Assembly (NCBI GenBank): GCA_963422465.1
Contig: OY730169.1
Span: 5,757,123 to 5,821,122 of the forward strand
Reading direction: 5' to 3'
Length of the DNA stretch: 64,000 nt
From: Lichina pygmaea
Lineage: Eukaryota; Ascomycota; Lichinomycetes; Lichinales; Lichinaceae
Shown: in pieces, positions 44,901 through 54,377 of the stretch
How the letters are laid out: the number at the start of each line of letters is the position of its first letter
How positions within the stretch are numbered: the first letter of the stretch is position 1
Notes under the pieces: model-generated
Seen by the model: only the letters and a program-made list of their open reading frames with translations
Database searches by the model: none
What the model was told of the DNA's origin: nothing
Translations under genes and position numbers: made by a program

Positions 44901-45248
44901 CCAAAGACAAAGAAACTTGACAACATCAAGGTCAGACTATTTTCAGTCGAAGAAAAAACAGGACTAGTCAACATCAAGATATGACTACCAAGGGATGCCA
45001 GAGTCTATCCAAACTTTCATATATCAATGATTGAACCAGCCGACCAGAGCACACTCTTGCAGGAAATATTCCATTACCAACCCGAAGAAGAACAAGAGTT
45101 CAAGGTTGAACAGATCCAGGCTAGAAAAGGTCAGCAATACCTTGTCAAGTGGAAAGGATACCCAGACTTGGAAAATACCTGGGAACCACTCAAGAACCTC
45201 GCAAACTGCCAGCTTCTTCTGTGACAGTTTCAGCAGGAGCAGGACTGA
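41949..45248 (+). pseudogene. pol: A4 pol
   Basis: 1,100 codons in the -1 frame relative to gag. Protease (LVDSGASGNY near 42030), RT with YLDD near 43090 but a TAA four codons after NT, RNase H near 43500-43780, integrase 44112-44531 open (CLLCQKNKHG, MDFITKLPK-like core with SIDFITK, ITDRDKLF), chromodomain near 45110-45210 ([18 protein letters not shown]). At least a dozen TGA/TAG/TAA codons. Chromodomain integrases of this class are known to steer insertion to modified histone H3, which fits accumulation in subtelomeric DNA. Confidence 0.92.
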
Positions 45249-45690
45249 ACAGCTCAGCCTGCAGGAGGGATGTGTCAATGACTGATCAAGTCAAATCCTC
45301 ACCATCCAACTCCATCTCTTTCACCAAGCACTGAAGCTTCTGCCTCACACAGACCTCAGCGCCCTCCAACACCTTTCACTTCCGAGACAGACAAGCCTGC
45401 ACTGTGGCAAGTTGTTCAAAGAGTGCATCGCGTGTTGCCTTGTCAGCGGCAACATCCTCACAGAGGTTGTCCCGGGACATGTTCAAAGATTCCCAGGACA
45501 CAGAGACACAAGACCTTCTGCGCCGAGTGCACACAGCACATTTCAACTTATTGTCTTCTCCCAGCATCTGGAAGTATGGATGACCACAGAGAACACAAAA
45601 GTCGTAGGGCATACATAAAACAAAACTCCGATCGCGGATTTGAGCAGCCAGCTGAGTTTGGCTAACAGTCACACGTGACTTTGGAGGCAT
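45190..45690 (-). pseudogene. A4 antisense ORF, beta type
   Basis: 167 codons, ATG 45690, 44 nt inside the LTR. Open for 104 codons, then TGA at codon 105 (45376-45378). Two of six cluster Cys have become Tyr (C29 and C39, TGC to TAC), the others remain (C32, C51, C54, C61). Same position and length as in A2, A3, A5 and A6. Confidence 0.7.
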
Positions 45691-45733
45691 GACCAGATTT
45701 CATCAAGATGATGAAAGATGGAGAGGAGGATAG

Positions 45734-46227
45734 TGTTACAATCCAGGAGGAACACAGTCTTTATATACTCACAGAAAGCAGCAGACAGGATACTGGACAG
45801 AAGTACCAGACAGTGTGACACAGGAACCAGTCACGTGACTGGCGAGACAAACCAGAGGGTGCTCGCTGCAGCATGCATATGCACAAACAAGTGAGCAAAG
45901 TGAGCAGAGCTCACCCAGCTCGCCGCAGCGTGCATGAAAAGTGAGCAAAGTGAGCAGAGCTCACTCTGCTCACAAACTGGGCACTATATAGCCAGGTGAT
46001 AGTTCCTCTATGGAACAATTGTCTTCAACTCATGTTGTGATCCAGACAACTAGATCTACTTCAATACAATCCTTTTGTACAAAGCCATTGATCAGGTGTC
46101 ACCACCACCACGTTCCACCAAACTCCTTCACACTCCTTGACACTCCTCTCCTGCAAGAACCAACCCACCTTCCACCTCTCGCCCTAATCCTATACTCAGA
46201 TAGGATGGTACAGTACAGACCGCAACA
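45734..46227 (+). repeat. A4 3' LTR (beta type)
   Basis: 494 bp, TGTTACAATCC to CGCAACA, the shortest A LTR in the window. Tail to tail with the A5 3' LTR. Confidence 0.94.
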
Positions 46228-46254
46228 ATAATGTCAAAGAAAACACCAGAGAAA

Positions 46255-46784
46255 TGTTGCAGTCTGTACTGTACTGTCCTATCCGAGTATAGCATTAGGG
46301 CGAGAGGTGGAAGGCGGGTTGGTTCTCGCACGAGAGGAGTGTCAAGGAGTGCGAAGGGGTTTGGTGGAATATGGTGGTGGTGACACCTGATCAACAGCTT
46401 TGTACAAAAGGATTGTATTGAAGTAGATCTAGTTGTCTGGATCACAACATGAGTTGAAGATGATTGTTCCATAGGGGAACTATCACCAGACTATATAGTG
46501 CTCAGTTCGTGAGCACAGTGAGCTCTGCTCACTTTGCTCACTTGGTGAGATCAGTGAGCTCTGCTCACTTTGCTCATGGTTCATGCACACTGCAGCGAGA
46601 TCAGTGAGCTCTGCTCACTTTGCTCACTTGTTCATGCATATGCATGCTGTGGCAAGCACTCCCTGGTTTGTCTCACCAGTCACGTGACTGGTTCCTGTGT
46701 CACACTGCCTGGTACTTCCGTCCAGTATCCAGTCTGCTGCTTTCTGTGAGTATATAAAGACTGTGTTCCTCCTGGGTCGTAACA
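46255..46784 (-). repeat. A5 3' LTR (beta type)
   Basis: 530 bp in inverted orientation to the A4 LTR. U3 array with GAGCTCTGCTCAC motifs near 46500-46640 in a slightly different arrangement from A2 and A4. TATATAAA at 46751-46758 on the plus strand is the antisense promoter candidate of this element. Confidence 0.93.
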
Positions 46785-46827
46785 CTATCCTCCTCTCCAT
46801 CTTTCATCATCTTGATGAAATCTGGTC

Positions 46828-47328
46828 ATGCCTCCAAAGTCATGTGCGACTGTTAGCTGAACTTAGCTTGCTGCTCAAATCTGCGATCAGGGTTTTGTTT
46901 CACGTACACCCTGCGACTTTTGTGTTCTCCGTGGTCATCTGTGCTTCCAGATGCTGGGAGAAGACAATAAGTTGAAATGTGCTACGTGCACTCAGCGCAG
47001 AAGGTCTTGTGTCTCTGTATCCTGGGAATCTCTGAACATGTCCCGGGACAACCTCCGTGAGGATGTGGCCGCTGACAAGGCAACATGCGATGCACTCTTT
47101 GAACAACTTACCACAGTGCAGGCTTGTCTGTCTCAGAAGTGAAAGGTGTTGGAGAGCGCTGAGGTCTGTGCAAAGCAGAAGCTTCAGTGCTTGGTGAAAG
47201 AGATGGAGTCAGATGGTGAGGATTTGACTTGATCAGTTATTGACATGTCTCTCTTGCAGGCTGAGCTGTTCAGTCCTGCTCCTGCTGAAACTGTTGCAGA
47301 AGAAGCTGGCAGTTCATGAGGTTCTTGA
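46828..47328 (+). pseudogene. A5 antisense ORF, beta type
   Basis: 167 codons on the plus strand, opposite to A5 gag-pol. All six cluster Cys are kept (C29, C32, C39, C51, C54, C61: CDFCVLRGHLC and CATCTQRRRSC). Broken by stops at codons 11, 13 and 105. It is followed by the probable coiled coil and ends with TGA 47326-47328. Confidence 0.72.
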
Positions 47329-48019
47329 GTGGTTCCCAGGTATTTTCCGAGTCTGGGTATCCTTTCCACTTGACAAGGTATTGCTAACTTTTTCTAGCCA
47401 GGATCTGTTCAACTTCAAACTCTTGTTCTTCTTCAGGTTGATAATGGAATATTTCCTGCAAGGGTGTGCTCTGGTCAGCTGGTTCAATCATCAATATATG
47501 AAAGTTTGGATGGACTCTGGCATCCCTTGGTAGTTGTATCTTGATGTTGACTGGTCCTGTTTTTTCTTTGACTGAAAATAGTCTGACCTTGATGTTGTCA
47601 AGTTTCTTTGTCTTTGGTTTCTTCGTTTTCCAATTTCTTGTGAGGAGGTAGACTTTATCCCCCTTCTTTAGCTGAGGTGCCATTTTCGATTTCTTGTCCA
47701 TTTGACATTGCATTCTTTCTGAGGTCTCTTGAAGGTAGTGCCTCATCATCGTGTGTGTTTGTTGTAGGAGCTTGTCATGTTGGAGTGCTTTCTCCATGTT
47801 TGGTGAAGCTCTGCTTGATATCCTGATGTCTACATGTTGTCCAAAATTGGCAAAAAATAGTGATTCCTTTGTTGAGTCTGATCTGTGCTGGTTGATTGCC
47901 AGCTGTGCCACCAGTAATAACTGTACCCAATTACTGTGGGTCTTGTTGATGTAATGCCGTAAGTAAGTCTCCAGGACTTGGTTTGCTCACTCTGTCTGGC
48001 TGTCAGTTCATGGGTGATA
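47270..48019 (-). pseudogene. pol: A5 pol, C-terminal piece (integrase end and chromodomain)
   Basis: Open for 175 codons at 47384-47911 (MAQLAINQHRSDSTKESLFF, LKKGDKVYLLTRNW, FEVEQILARKS), then the chromodomain to TGA 47270-47272. The B2 insertion follows on the upstream side (TGATA duplication). Confidence 0.9.
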
Positions 48020-48431
48020 TGTTAAAGGCCAGTCCACGTTCACACAGAATATGGGTGGTCCTGTCTTCGACCGAGGAGGGCAGGGACTCAATAGATGAAT
48101 AGCAAGTGGGGTAACTCTCTTGCTATTGTCGCTCGTAATGTGCGTTCAGCCTGGAGAGCTATTCTCTCCGGCTATCTGGGTTCTTATATACAGGAGCCTG
48201 AGGGGGGGGGTCCTCCCGAGGGGTATCAGCTTTCTGCGTGGACAAGCTGGACAAGCTGGTTACACATCGTCCACCTTGTCCACCGGGTCGGGTGAACATT
48301 GTTCCCGTGGACGAGCTGGACGAGCTGGTTACACATCGTCCACCTCGTCCACCGGGTCGGGTGAACATTGCTCCGTGTACCTCTGTACACTCACTTCGGT
48401 CAGCTCAGCCGTTCCGGCCTGGGCCTTAACA
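48020..48431 (-). repeat. B2 3' LTR
   Basis: 412 bp with two copies of the 69-bp GTGGAC/GTCCAC unit. The purine tract of B2 (CCCTCCCTCC on the plus strand, 48436-48447) follows its inner edge. Confidence 0.94.
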
Positions 48432-48483
48432 CCATCCCCTCCCTCCAAAGGTTCTGTCCCCAGATCCTCTCGCTTCTCTTACC

Positions 48484-49014
48484 ATGACCCGGACATCTCG
48501 TGTTAATCGTCGTGGAGTCCTCGGTTCTCGTGTTGGCAAGATGGGCAAGGTATCCAAAGTTTCATGCAGCGCATGTCGTCGTGACCGTGCCAAGTGTGTT
48601 GTCAGTTCAGAGTCCACATCTTGCGGTCAGTGCCTTGAGAAGAGTCGCCGTTGCGATCTCCATCTTGCGGAGTCGGAGTGGGAGAAGATGGAGCTTGAGC
48701 GCACTCAGCTCAAGGCTCAACTGAAGGAGATCGAGGAGCAGGAGTCCGTTCTCCTTCCTCGCAAACTTCGTCTCCGTCGTCAGTTGGGTGTGTTGTCCAA
48801 GAAGGAGGGTGAGGCCATCAAGCGTGAGCTTGCTGCGATCGAGGATCAGGAGGATCTCGAGCAGGAGGCTACGCGTGTGGAGTCCCCGCCGCCTTTGGAG
48901 GACTTCTTCTCTTCGGAGGCTTTGGCTTCTCTCGGGCCTTTGTCTCCATCGATCCTGGCTTCTGCGGGTTTTGTCGGTGGAAACTCCGCAGTTTCTTGTT
49001 TGTCGCAGGGCTGA
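48484..49014 (+). CDS. B2 antisense ORF: intact Zn(II)2Cys6-type protein with coiled coil
   Basis: 176 aa, ATG 48484 preceded by a CT-rich leader, 53 nt inside the LTR. Residues 1-27 are basic (MTRTSRVNRRGV). Cluster: CSACRRDRAKC (C28, C31, C38), 8-residue loop, CGQCLEKSRRC (C47, C50, C57), exactly C-X2-C-X6-C twice, with basic residues between the first Cys pairs as in Gal4-type domains. About residues 62-125 alternate Glu/Lys/Arg with Leu and should form a coiled coil suited to dimerisation. The tail contains PPPLEDFFSSEAL, acidic and aromatic, like an activation segment. It overlaps the end of B2 pol (48869) tail to tail. Nuclear DNA binding is inferred from spacing; no homologue could be searched. 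An alternative is a zinc-binding RNA chaperone. Confidence 0.8.
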   Translation: MTRTSRVNRRGVLGSRVGKMGKVSKVSCSACRRDRAKCVVSSESTSCGQCLEKSRRCDLHLAESEWEKMELERTQLKAQLKEIEEQESVLLPRKLRLRRQLGVLSKKEGEAIKRELAAIEDQEDLEQEATRVESPPPLEDFFSSEALASLGPLSPSILASAGFVGGNSAVSCLSQG

Positions 49015-52000
49015 AGTTCTCGGTGGGTTCCCGCGAGTTCTCCTCATTGTCATACCCTAACCACTTGACCAGGTATTCGATTTTCCGTCCGCTTCTCCGG
49101 CTGTCTAGGATCCTTTCGACATCGTACTCTTCTTCGTCGTCCTCGAAGTGCCATTCTGTTTCGATTGCTGCGTCACTGGGTGCTGGCTTGAGCAGCGAGA
49201 CATGGAATACTCAGTGTATCCGTGCCTTTTTCAGCAGTCTCAGTCGGTAGTTGACTTCTCCAGTGCGCTTCTCAATCTCAAACGGTCTGATTCGTACATG
49301 ATCCAGCTTTTTGCTCGGTCGCCTCGAGCGCAGGTTTTTTGTTGACAAATAGACCTTATCCCCCCTCTCTAGGGTTGGTCCCTTCAACCTTTTGCTGTTT
49401 AGGCGGTGGCTTGTTGTCTTTTGTGCAGATTCAATTGCAGTCTTCATTTCCTCATGCATAGCAGTGAGTTTTTCGACGTTCGTTGAAGTGCCACTTCCAG
49501 CCGCCATCGCTTCCCAGTGGGGGTTTCTGCCGTAGTTCGCAAAGAACGGCGTCATGCCCGTCACGCTGTGTTGCTGATCGTTGTACGCAAACTGAGCCAT
49601 TGGTAGCAGTTCTACCCAATCGTCCTGTCGGTGGTTGACGTAGTGGCGTAGGTACTGTTCCATCGTCTGGTTTGTTCTCTCAGTTTGTCTGTCTGTTTGT
49701 GGATGGTAGGCAGTAGACATCCTCGTGTCTATCCCTAGCTGTCTTGTCCACGTGTTCCAGAATTTCGAGGTGAAGAGTTTGTCTCGATCTGAGATAATCT
49801 TCGTGGGTAGCCCTCGCTGGCTAACCAATTCTTTGAGCAGGACATTGGCGAGTTCGCTCGCTGTTCCTGTCTCTCGCCACGGGATCAGGTGAGCGTATTT
49901 GGTGAGTTTGTCAACAACCACCAAGATACTGTCATATTTCACCTTTGTTACCGGGTCCTCTGACCTCGGCAGCTTCACCACAAAATCCATTGTGATGGTA
50001 TCCCAAGCCGCTTCTGGGAGGTCCATTTGTTGACTCTCTCCATAGGGTTTGTGGCGTGACGGTTTGTTTTTCGCACACTCTTCGCAGTTGCGAATAAATT
50101 CCGTCACTTTCCGCTTCATTCTGTTGAAGTGGTAACGTCTCCGGATCTTTTCCAGGGTCTTGTCTCGCCCAGGATGTCCGTGTAGAGGTCCATCGTGATG
50201 TTGTCGAATCACGTCCTCTTGTGCGCTCTCTGGCACTTCTTCCTTGTTCGTGGCCGCAACGTTGTGGCCTAGGGTCAGGAGTGCACCCATTTCTTCAGTT
50301 TTCGCTAACTGAGGTTGAGCATAGACCAGAGTTTGTCCTTTTGTCGCTAGGATTGGGCGCTCTTCTGTCGTGTCGTCTGTCGTCATATCAGGCCGCCTGC
50401 TAAGCGCGTCCGCTCGTGCGTTTTCTGATCCTTTTCGATAGAAGATCTGGAAGTCGTATGAAGCTAAAAGCTCCGCCCATCGGACTTGTCGTCTGTTTAG
50501 CTTCTTCGTCGTCGTGAAGTAAGCCAAATTCTTGTGGTCTGAGTACACGTCCACTGTGTACTTTGCTCCTTCCAGGTAAGGTCTCCACTCCTGGAATGCG
50601 TCGACAATCGCTAACAACTCCTTGTCGTGAACATCGTACCTGAGTTCTGGGCCAGAGAACTTTCTCGATCGGTATGCGACAGGGTGTAGGCGGTTTTCGG
50701 TGTCTGGTTGACACAAGCAAGATCCAAGTGCTTGGTCCGAGGCATCCGTCTCCATGATGATCCGCCGTCCGGGATCAAATGATGCCAGTATGGGTGCGGA
50801 GGTGAACTTCTCTTTCAGCTCCTGGAACACTCTCTCTTGGCTGTTCCCCCATGTGAAGGTTTCTTCCTTCTTTGTTAGTTCAGTCAAGGGTGCTGCTGTC
50901 CTCAAGTACTCCTTGATGAATTGTCGGTAGAAGTTCGCAAATCCCAGGAAGGATTGGACTTCTTTGAGGTTTTTGGGTGTTGGCCAGTCTTGTACTGCCG
51001 TGATCTTTGTATCGTCCATACGGATTCCTTCCGTTGTCAGGATCGACCCCAAATATTCCACTTCTTTCACGTGGAAGACACTCTTATCAAGGCGTAACCT
51101 CATTCCTGCTTCTTGGAGCGCATGTAGGATCTTCTTGACATGCTGTCTGTGCTCCTCCAGGGTTCCATTGGTGTAAACCAAGACATCGTCAATATAAGCG
51201 GTAACAAATATATCCAGGTATTGTCGGAGGATGGCGTTAATGAGTGATTGGAACGTCGCCGGTGCATTCGTAAGGCCGAATGGCATAATGGTATACTCGT
51301 AATGCCCGTACCTCGTACGAAAGGCTGTCTTCCATTCTTCGCCATCTTTCATCCTAACCAGGTTGAAAGCGCCTCGGATGTCGAATTTGGTAAACCACTT
51401 GGCTCCTTGGATTCAGTCCTGGATTTCCGATATTAACGGTAGCGGGTAGCGATTCTTAATCGTGATCGCATTGAGCTGCCGGTAGTCGACACACAGTTGT
51501 AATTTGCCGTCTTTCTTTGGCACAAACAATATCGGGTATCCGGCCGGTGATGTTGAAGGTCTTATGAACCCTTTCGCTAGGTTCTCGTCCAGGTAATCTC
51601 TTAAGGCCTCAAGCTCCTTTGCTGATAGAGCGTAAATAGGGCCATGTGTGGGTTTCTTTCCGTCTTCCAGCGGAATTTCGTGATCCCACTCTTGGTGTTC
51701 TGGTAGCGTCGCGACCGCTTCCTCACCAAACATCTCCTGGTAGTCTTTATACTCACTTGGCAGCTGCGGTGCCTGAGTCTCGCCCACAGCGTCATGCGTG
51801 GTGCAAAGTTGATGGTTTCGGGGCTTCATCCAAGCCACATAGGCTCGCCCTCACCGGTGGTGCTTCTTCCACCCTGCATATGAGATCTCTTTGATTCTCA
51901 CTTTCTCTGGCTCTGCTCGAGTTGCCAGACTCCTCTTCGGAAAGACTAGGTGCCTTCTTTTCCAGTCGATCCTTGGGTTTTGACTTTCCAACCACAGAAG

Positions 52001-52390
52001 ACCCAATATAACTTCATGTGGTATCTGGACCAAGTCGAATTCTTCTGATCCGATTGTCGTACCGTCGACACACAGTCGTAGGTTCTTGGTCTCCTTCGTC
52101 ACTCGTCCTTGGTCGTTGGAGAGTGGTGTCCCGTCCACTACTGTTAGTTGGTATGGATTCCTCTTTTCCTGAGTCGGGATGCTGTGCTTCCTGGCGAAAC
52201 TTTCTGACATGAAGTTGCCAGTAGCTCCAGAGTCGATCATGGTGTTTGTCAGATGCCTGTTGACTCTCATCTTGATGCGAAAATGCGGACTGCAGGCTGT
52301 CGCGTCGAGGCTCTGCTCGACCCCTTCTCTCTGGAGTGTTGTCTTGCCTGCTCTTCCGACTCCGGATTTGAAGAGCACTGCTAGTTTTTT
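48869..52390 (-). pseudogene. pol: B2 pol (protease, RT, RNase H, integrase, chromodomain)
   Basis: 1,174 codons from the frameshift site (52384-52390) to TAG 48869-48871. Protease [10 protein letters not shown] near 52240; RT with YIDD at 51185-51196; RNase H; integrase with CEECAKNKP, VVDKLTKYAH, ISDRDKLF and TDRQTERTNQ; all from 51352 to 49211 in one open frame of 713 codons. Only three stops break it: TGA about 51848 (CGA in B1), TGA about 51413 and TGA 49211 (both shared with B1, in D*IQGAKW and IH*VFHVSLL). The chromodomain (YLVKWLGY) lies after the last one. Very nearly complete. Confidence 0.93.
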
Positions 52391-53925
52391 GAACAACCAA
52401 GGCCCTGAGCCTGGCGTTCTGCCACGTGTCTTTCGCATTTTTCAGTGAAGCATAGCTCCCATGCGTCTTCTCCGCAATCATCATGTTCTTTCCCTTGCTG
52501 GCTTAGCTGGTGCTTGATGCTCCAGGCTTTCTTGTGGTATTCTGGGCCAGGGAAGTAGTGCCTTCTCCTTTTCTCTAGGAGATGTTCCTTGCAGTGGTGG
52601 TCCTCGCATCCTTTCCAATAAGGATGTCCGCAGGCTGGTGTTGTAGCCTGGTGAAGGTCCACTTGCGCTGCGATGTCTCGGGGCTGTGAGATGCTGATGG
52701 TGTCGTCCACCCATCGCGTCACTCTTGCTTCGCCGTCCTCCGACAAGGTCGCATCCTGTCGTCGGAGTAGTGGTGTCTCGGGAACTGGTGGCATGCCGGT
52801 TATGTCAATCTCGTAGTCTGTTGTGTCGAATTCGGAGATCAGGTCATCCTCCCAATGAACCTTATCGATCTGGTCTTGGATTGTGTGCAGGTCCTCCAGT
52901 GACCTCTGCAGATCGTTCTCCAGTCTTTCAATGTGCTGTCTGAGATTGTCCTCCTGTCCGAGGAGTGTTGCTTCTGACCGGTTCATGGGTAGCGTGCCTC
53001 TGGGAGCCCTCGGTGGCTCCTGAATACCCTTGCCTTTCCAGGCACCGGTGGCATTCAACTGCTTACCCTTGCCTTCTTTCTTCTTCTTGCTTTGGCAGTT
53101 GGCTGCGAGGTGTCCTACCTTCTGGCAATTGTAACACTTCTGTGTTTCTTTCTTCTTTGTTGCCTGTGGTGTTGTTGCATCGATCTCCATGGGTGTCAAG
53201 CCGTACTTGTCTTGTGCTGGCACTGTCTTTTTGCCCCATGGCCTTGCATGCTTGCCTCACTTCTCGAGTTCTCGTTCGAACTGTCGGTCGTCGATGCGTA
53301 CTGCCGTGTCAATCATATCCTCGAGGTCGGTGGGTCGGTCTCCTCGTGCGATGTCATCCTTGACTCGTTCCTTGAGAGCTTGGTAGAATAGTGCCGTCAA
53401 GGCACTGTCTCCCCATTGTGTCCTCACTGACAGCTGTTGGAACTTCGCCGTGAAGTCTGATGCTGACCCTGTCTGCCGTAGTGCTTGGAGCTTTCATTCC
53501 GCGTCTTGTTCTTCATCAATGACCCCGAAGGTCTTCTTCATCTGGGTCTTGAAGGTAGAGAATCTCCCAATGATCTGCCGTGTCATGGTCTCCATACTAG
53601 AGGGATCTTCCTTGTTGTCGAGGAAGTCTCGTAGGTAGACATTGAACCAGGCAAATGTCGGTCCGTCCAGGTAGGAAGCTGCGAACAGCACCTTCTCCTG
53701 TTCCGTAGGGAATTGTGCGGCGTTGAATCTGTAGTAAAGCTCAAGCTGAGAGAAGAATAATTCCAATCCCCCTCGTGATCCATCGTACCTCTTCGGCGTA
53801 CCTACCTTCAACGGCTTTGGAGGTAAGGTGAGGGTGGTAGGGACAGGTGGTTCCTGGGCTTGCGCCTGAGGCGCAGCCCGAGGTTGGCCTGCCTGCGAAG
53901 GGGTAGGGCTGCGTGGATCTGCCAT
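52381..53925 (-). pseudogene. gag: B2 gag
   Basis: 515 codons from ATG 53925 (MADPRSPTPS), 38 nt inside the 5' LTR, to TAG 52381. Capsid open for 143 codons to TGA 53494 (CGA in B1), a second TGA near 53259 (CGA in B1), then 280 open codons from 53223: knuckle CYNCQKVGHLAANC near 53090-53130, a coiled segment, and the Cys/His module with CEDHHCKEH and FPGPEYHKKAW near 52540-52600. Confidence 0.92.
52384..52390 (-). promoter_or_regulatory. Probable -1 frameshift site at the B2 gag-pol junction
   Basis: A AAA AAC read on the minus strand, directly before the gag stop TAG (52381-52383), identical to the B1 site at 3272-3278. Gag and pol frames overlap here as in B1. Confidence 0.75.
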
Positions 53926-53963
53926 CGTATTGAGCCGGTGTCCTATGTGTTAGAGGCTGAAAC

Positions 53964-54377
53964 TGTTAAAGGCCAGTCCACGTTCACACAGAATATGGGT
54001 GGTCCTGTCTTCGACTGAGGAGGGCAGGGACTCAATAGATGAATAGCAAGTGGGGTAACTCTCTTGCTATTATCGCTCGTAATGTGCGTTCAGCCTGGAG
54101 AGCTATTCTCTCCGGCTATCTGGGTTCTTATATACAGGAGCCTGAGGGGGGGGGGGTCCTCCCGAGGGGTATCAGCTTTCTGCGTGGACGAGCTGGACGA
54201 GCTGGTTACACATCGTCCACCTCGTCCACCGGGTCGGGTGAACATTGTTCCCGTGGACGAGCTGGACGAGCTGGTTACACATCGTCCACCTCGTCCACCG
54301 GGTCGGGTGAACATTGCTCCGTGTACCTCTGTACACTCGCTTCGGTCGGCTCAGCCGTTCCGGCCTGGGCCTTAACA
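53964..54377 (-). repeat. B2 5' LTR
   Basis: 414 bp with two 69-bp units in which GTGGACGAGCTGGACGAG faces CGTCCACCTCGTCCAC; sense TATATAA near 54129-54135. Two bp longer than its partner, the difference lying in the G/C homopolymer run. Confidence 0.94.

Larger units (their letters stand above)
39849..46227 (+). mobile_element. Element A4: complete family A element, beta LTRs
   Basis: 6,379 bp; LTRs 39849-40392 and 45734-46227; duplication ATAAT at 39844-39848 and 46228-46232. Uninterrupted by other elements but full of nonsense codons. Only 27 bp separate its end from A5, which lies in the opposite direction. Confidence 0.96.
48020..54377 (-). mobile_element. Element B2: complete family B element, minus strand, nested in A5
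   Basis: 6,358 bp. LTRs 48020-48431 (3') and 53964-54377 (5'); duplication TGATA at 48015-48019 and 54378-54382. The best preserved element in the window: pol has a 713-codon open stretch and the antisense ORF is intact. Coding regions have exactly the lengths of B1. Confidence 0.96.
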
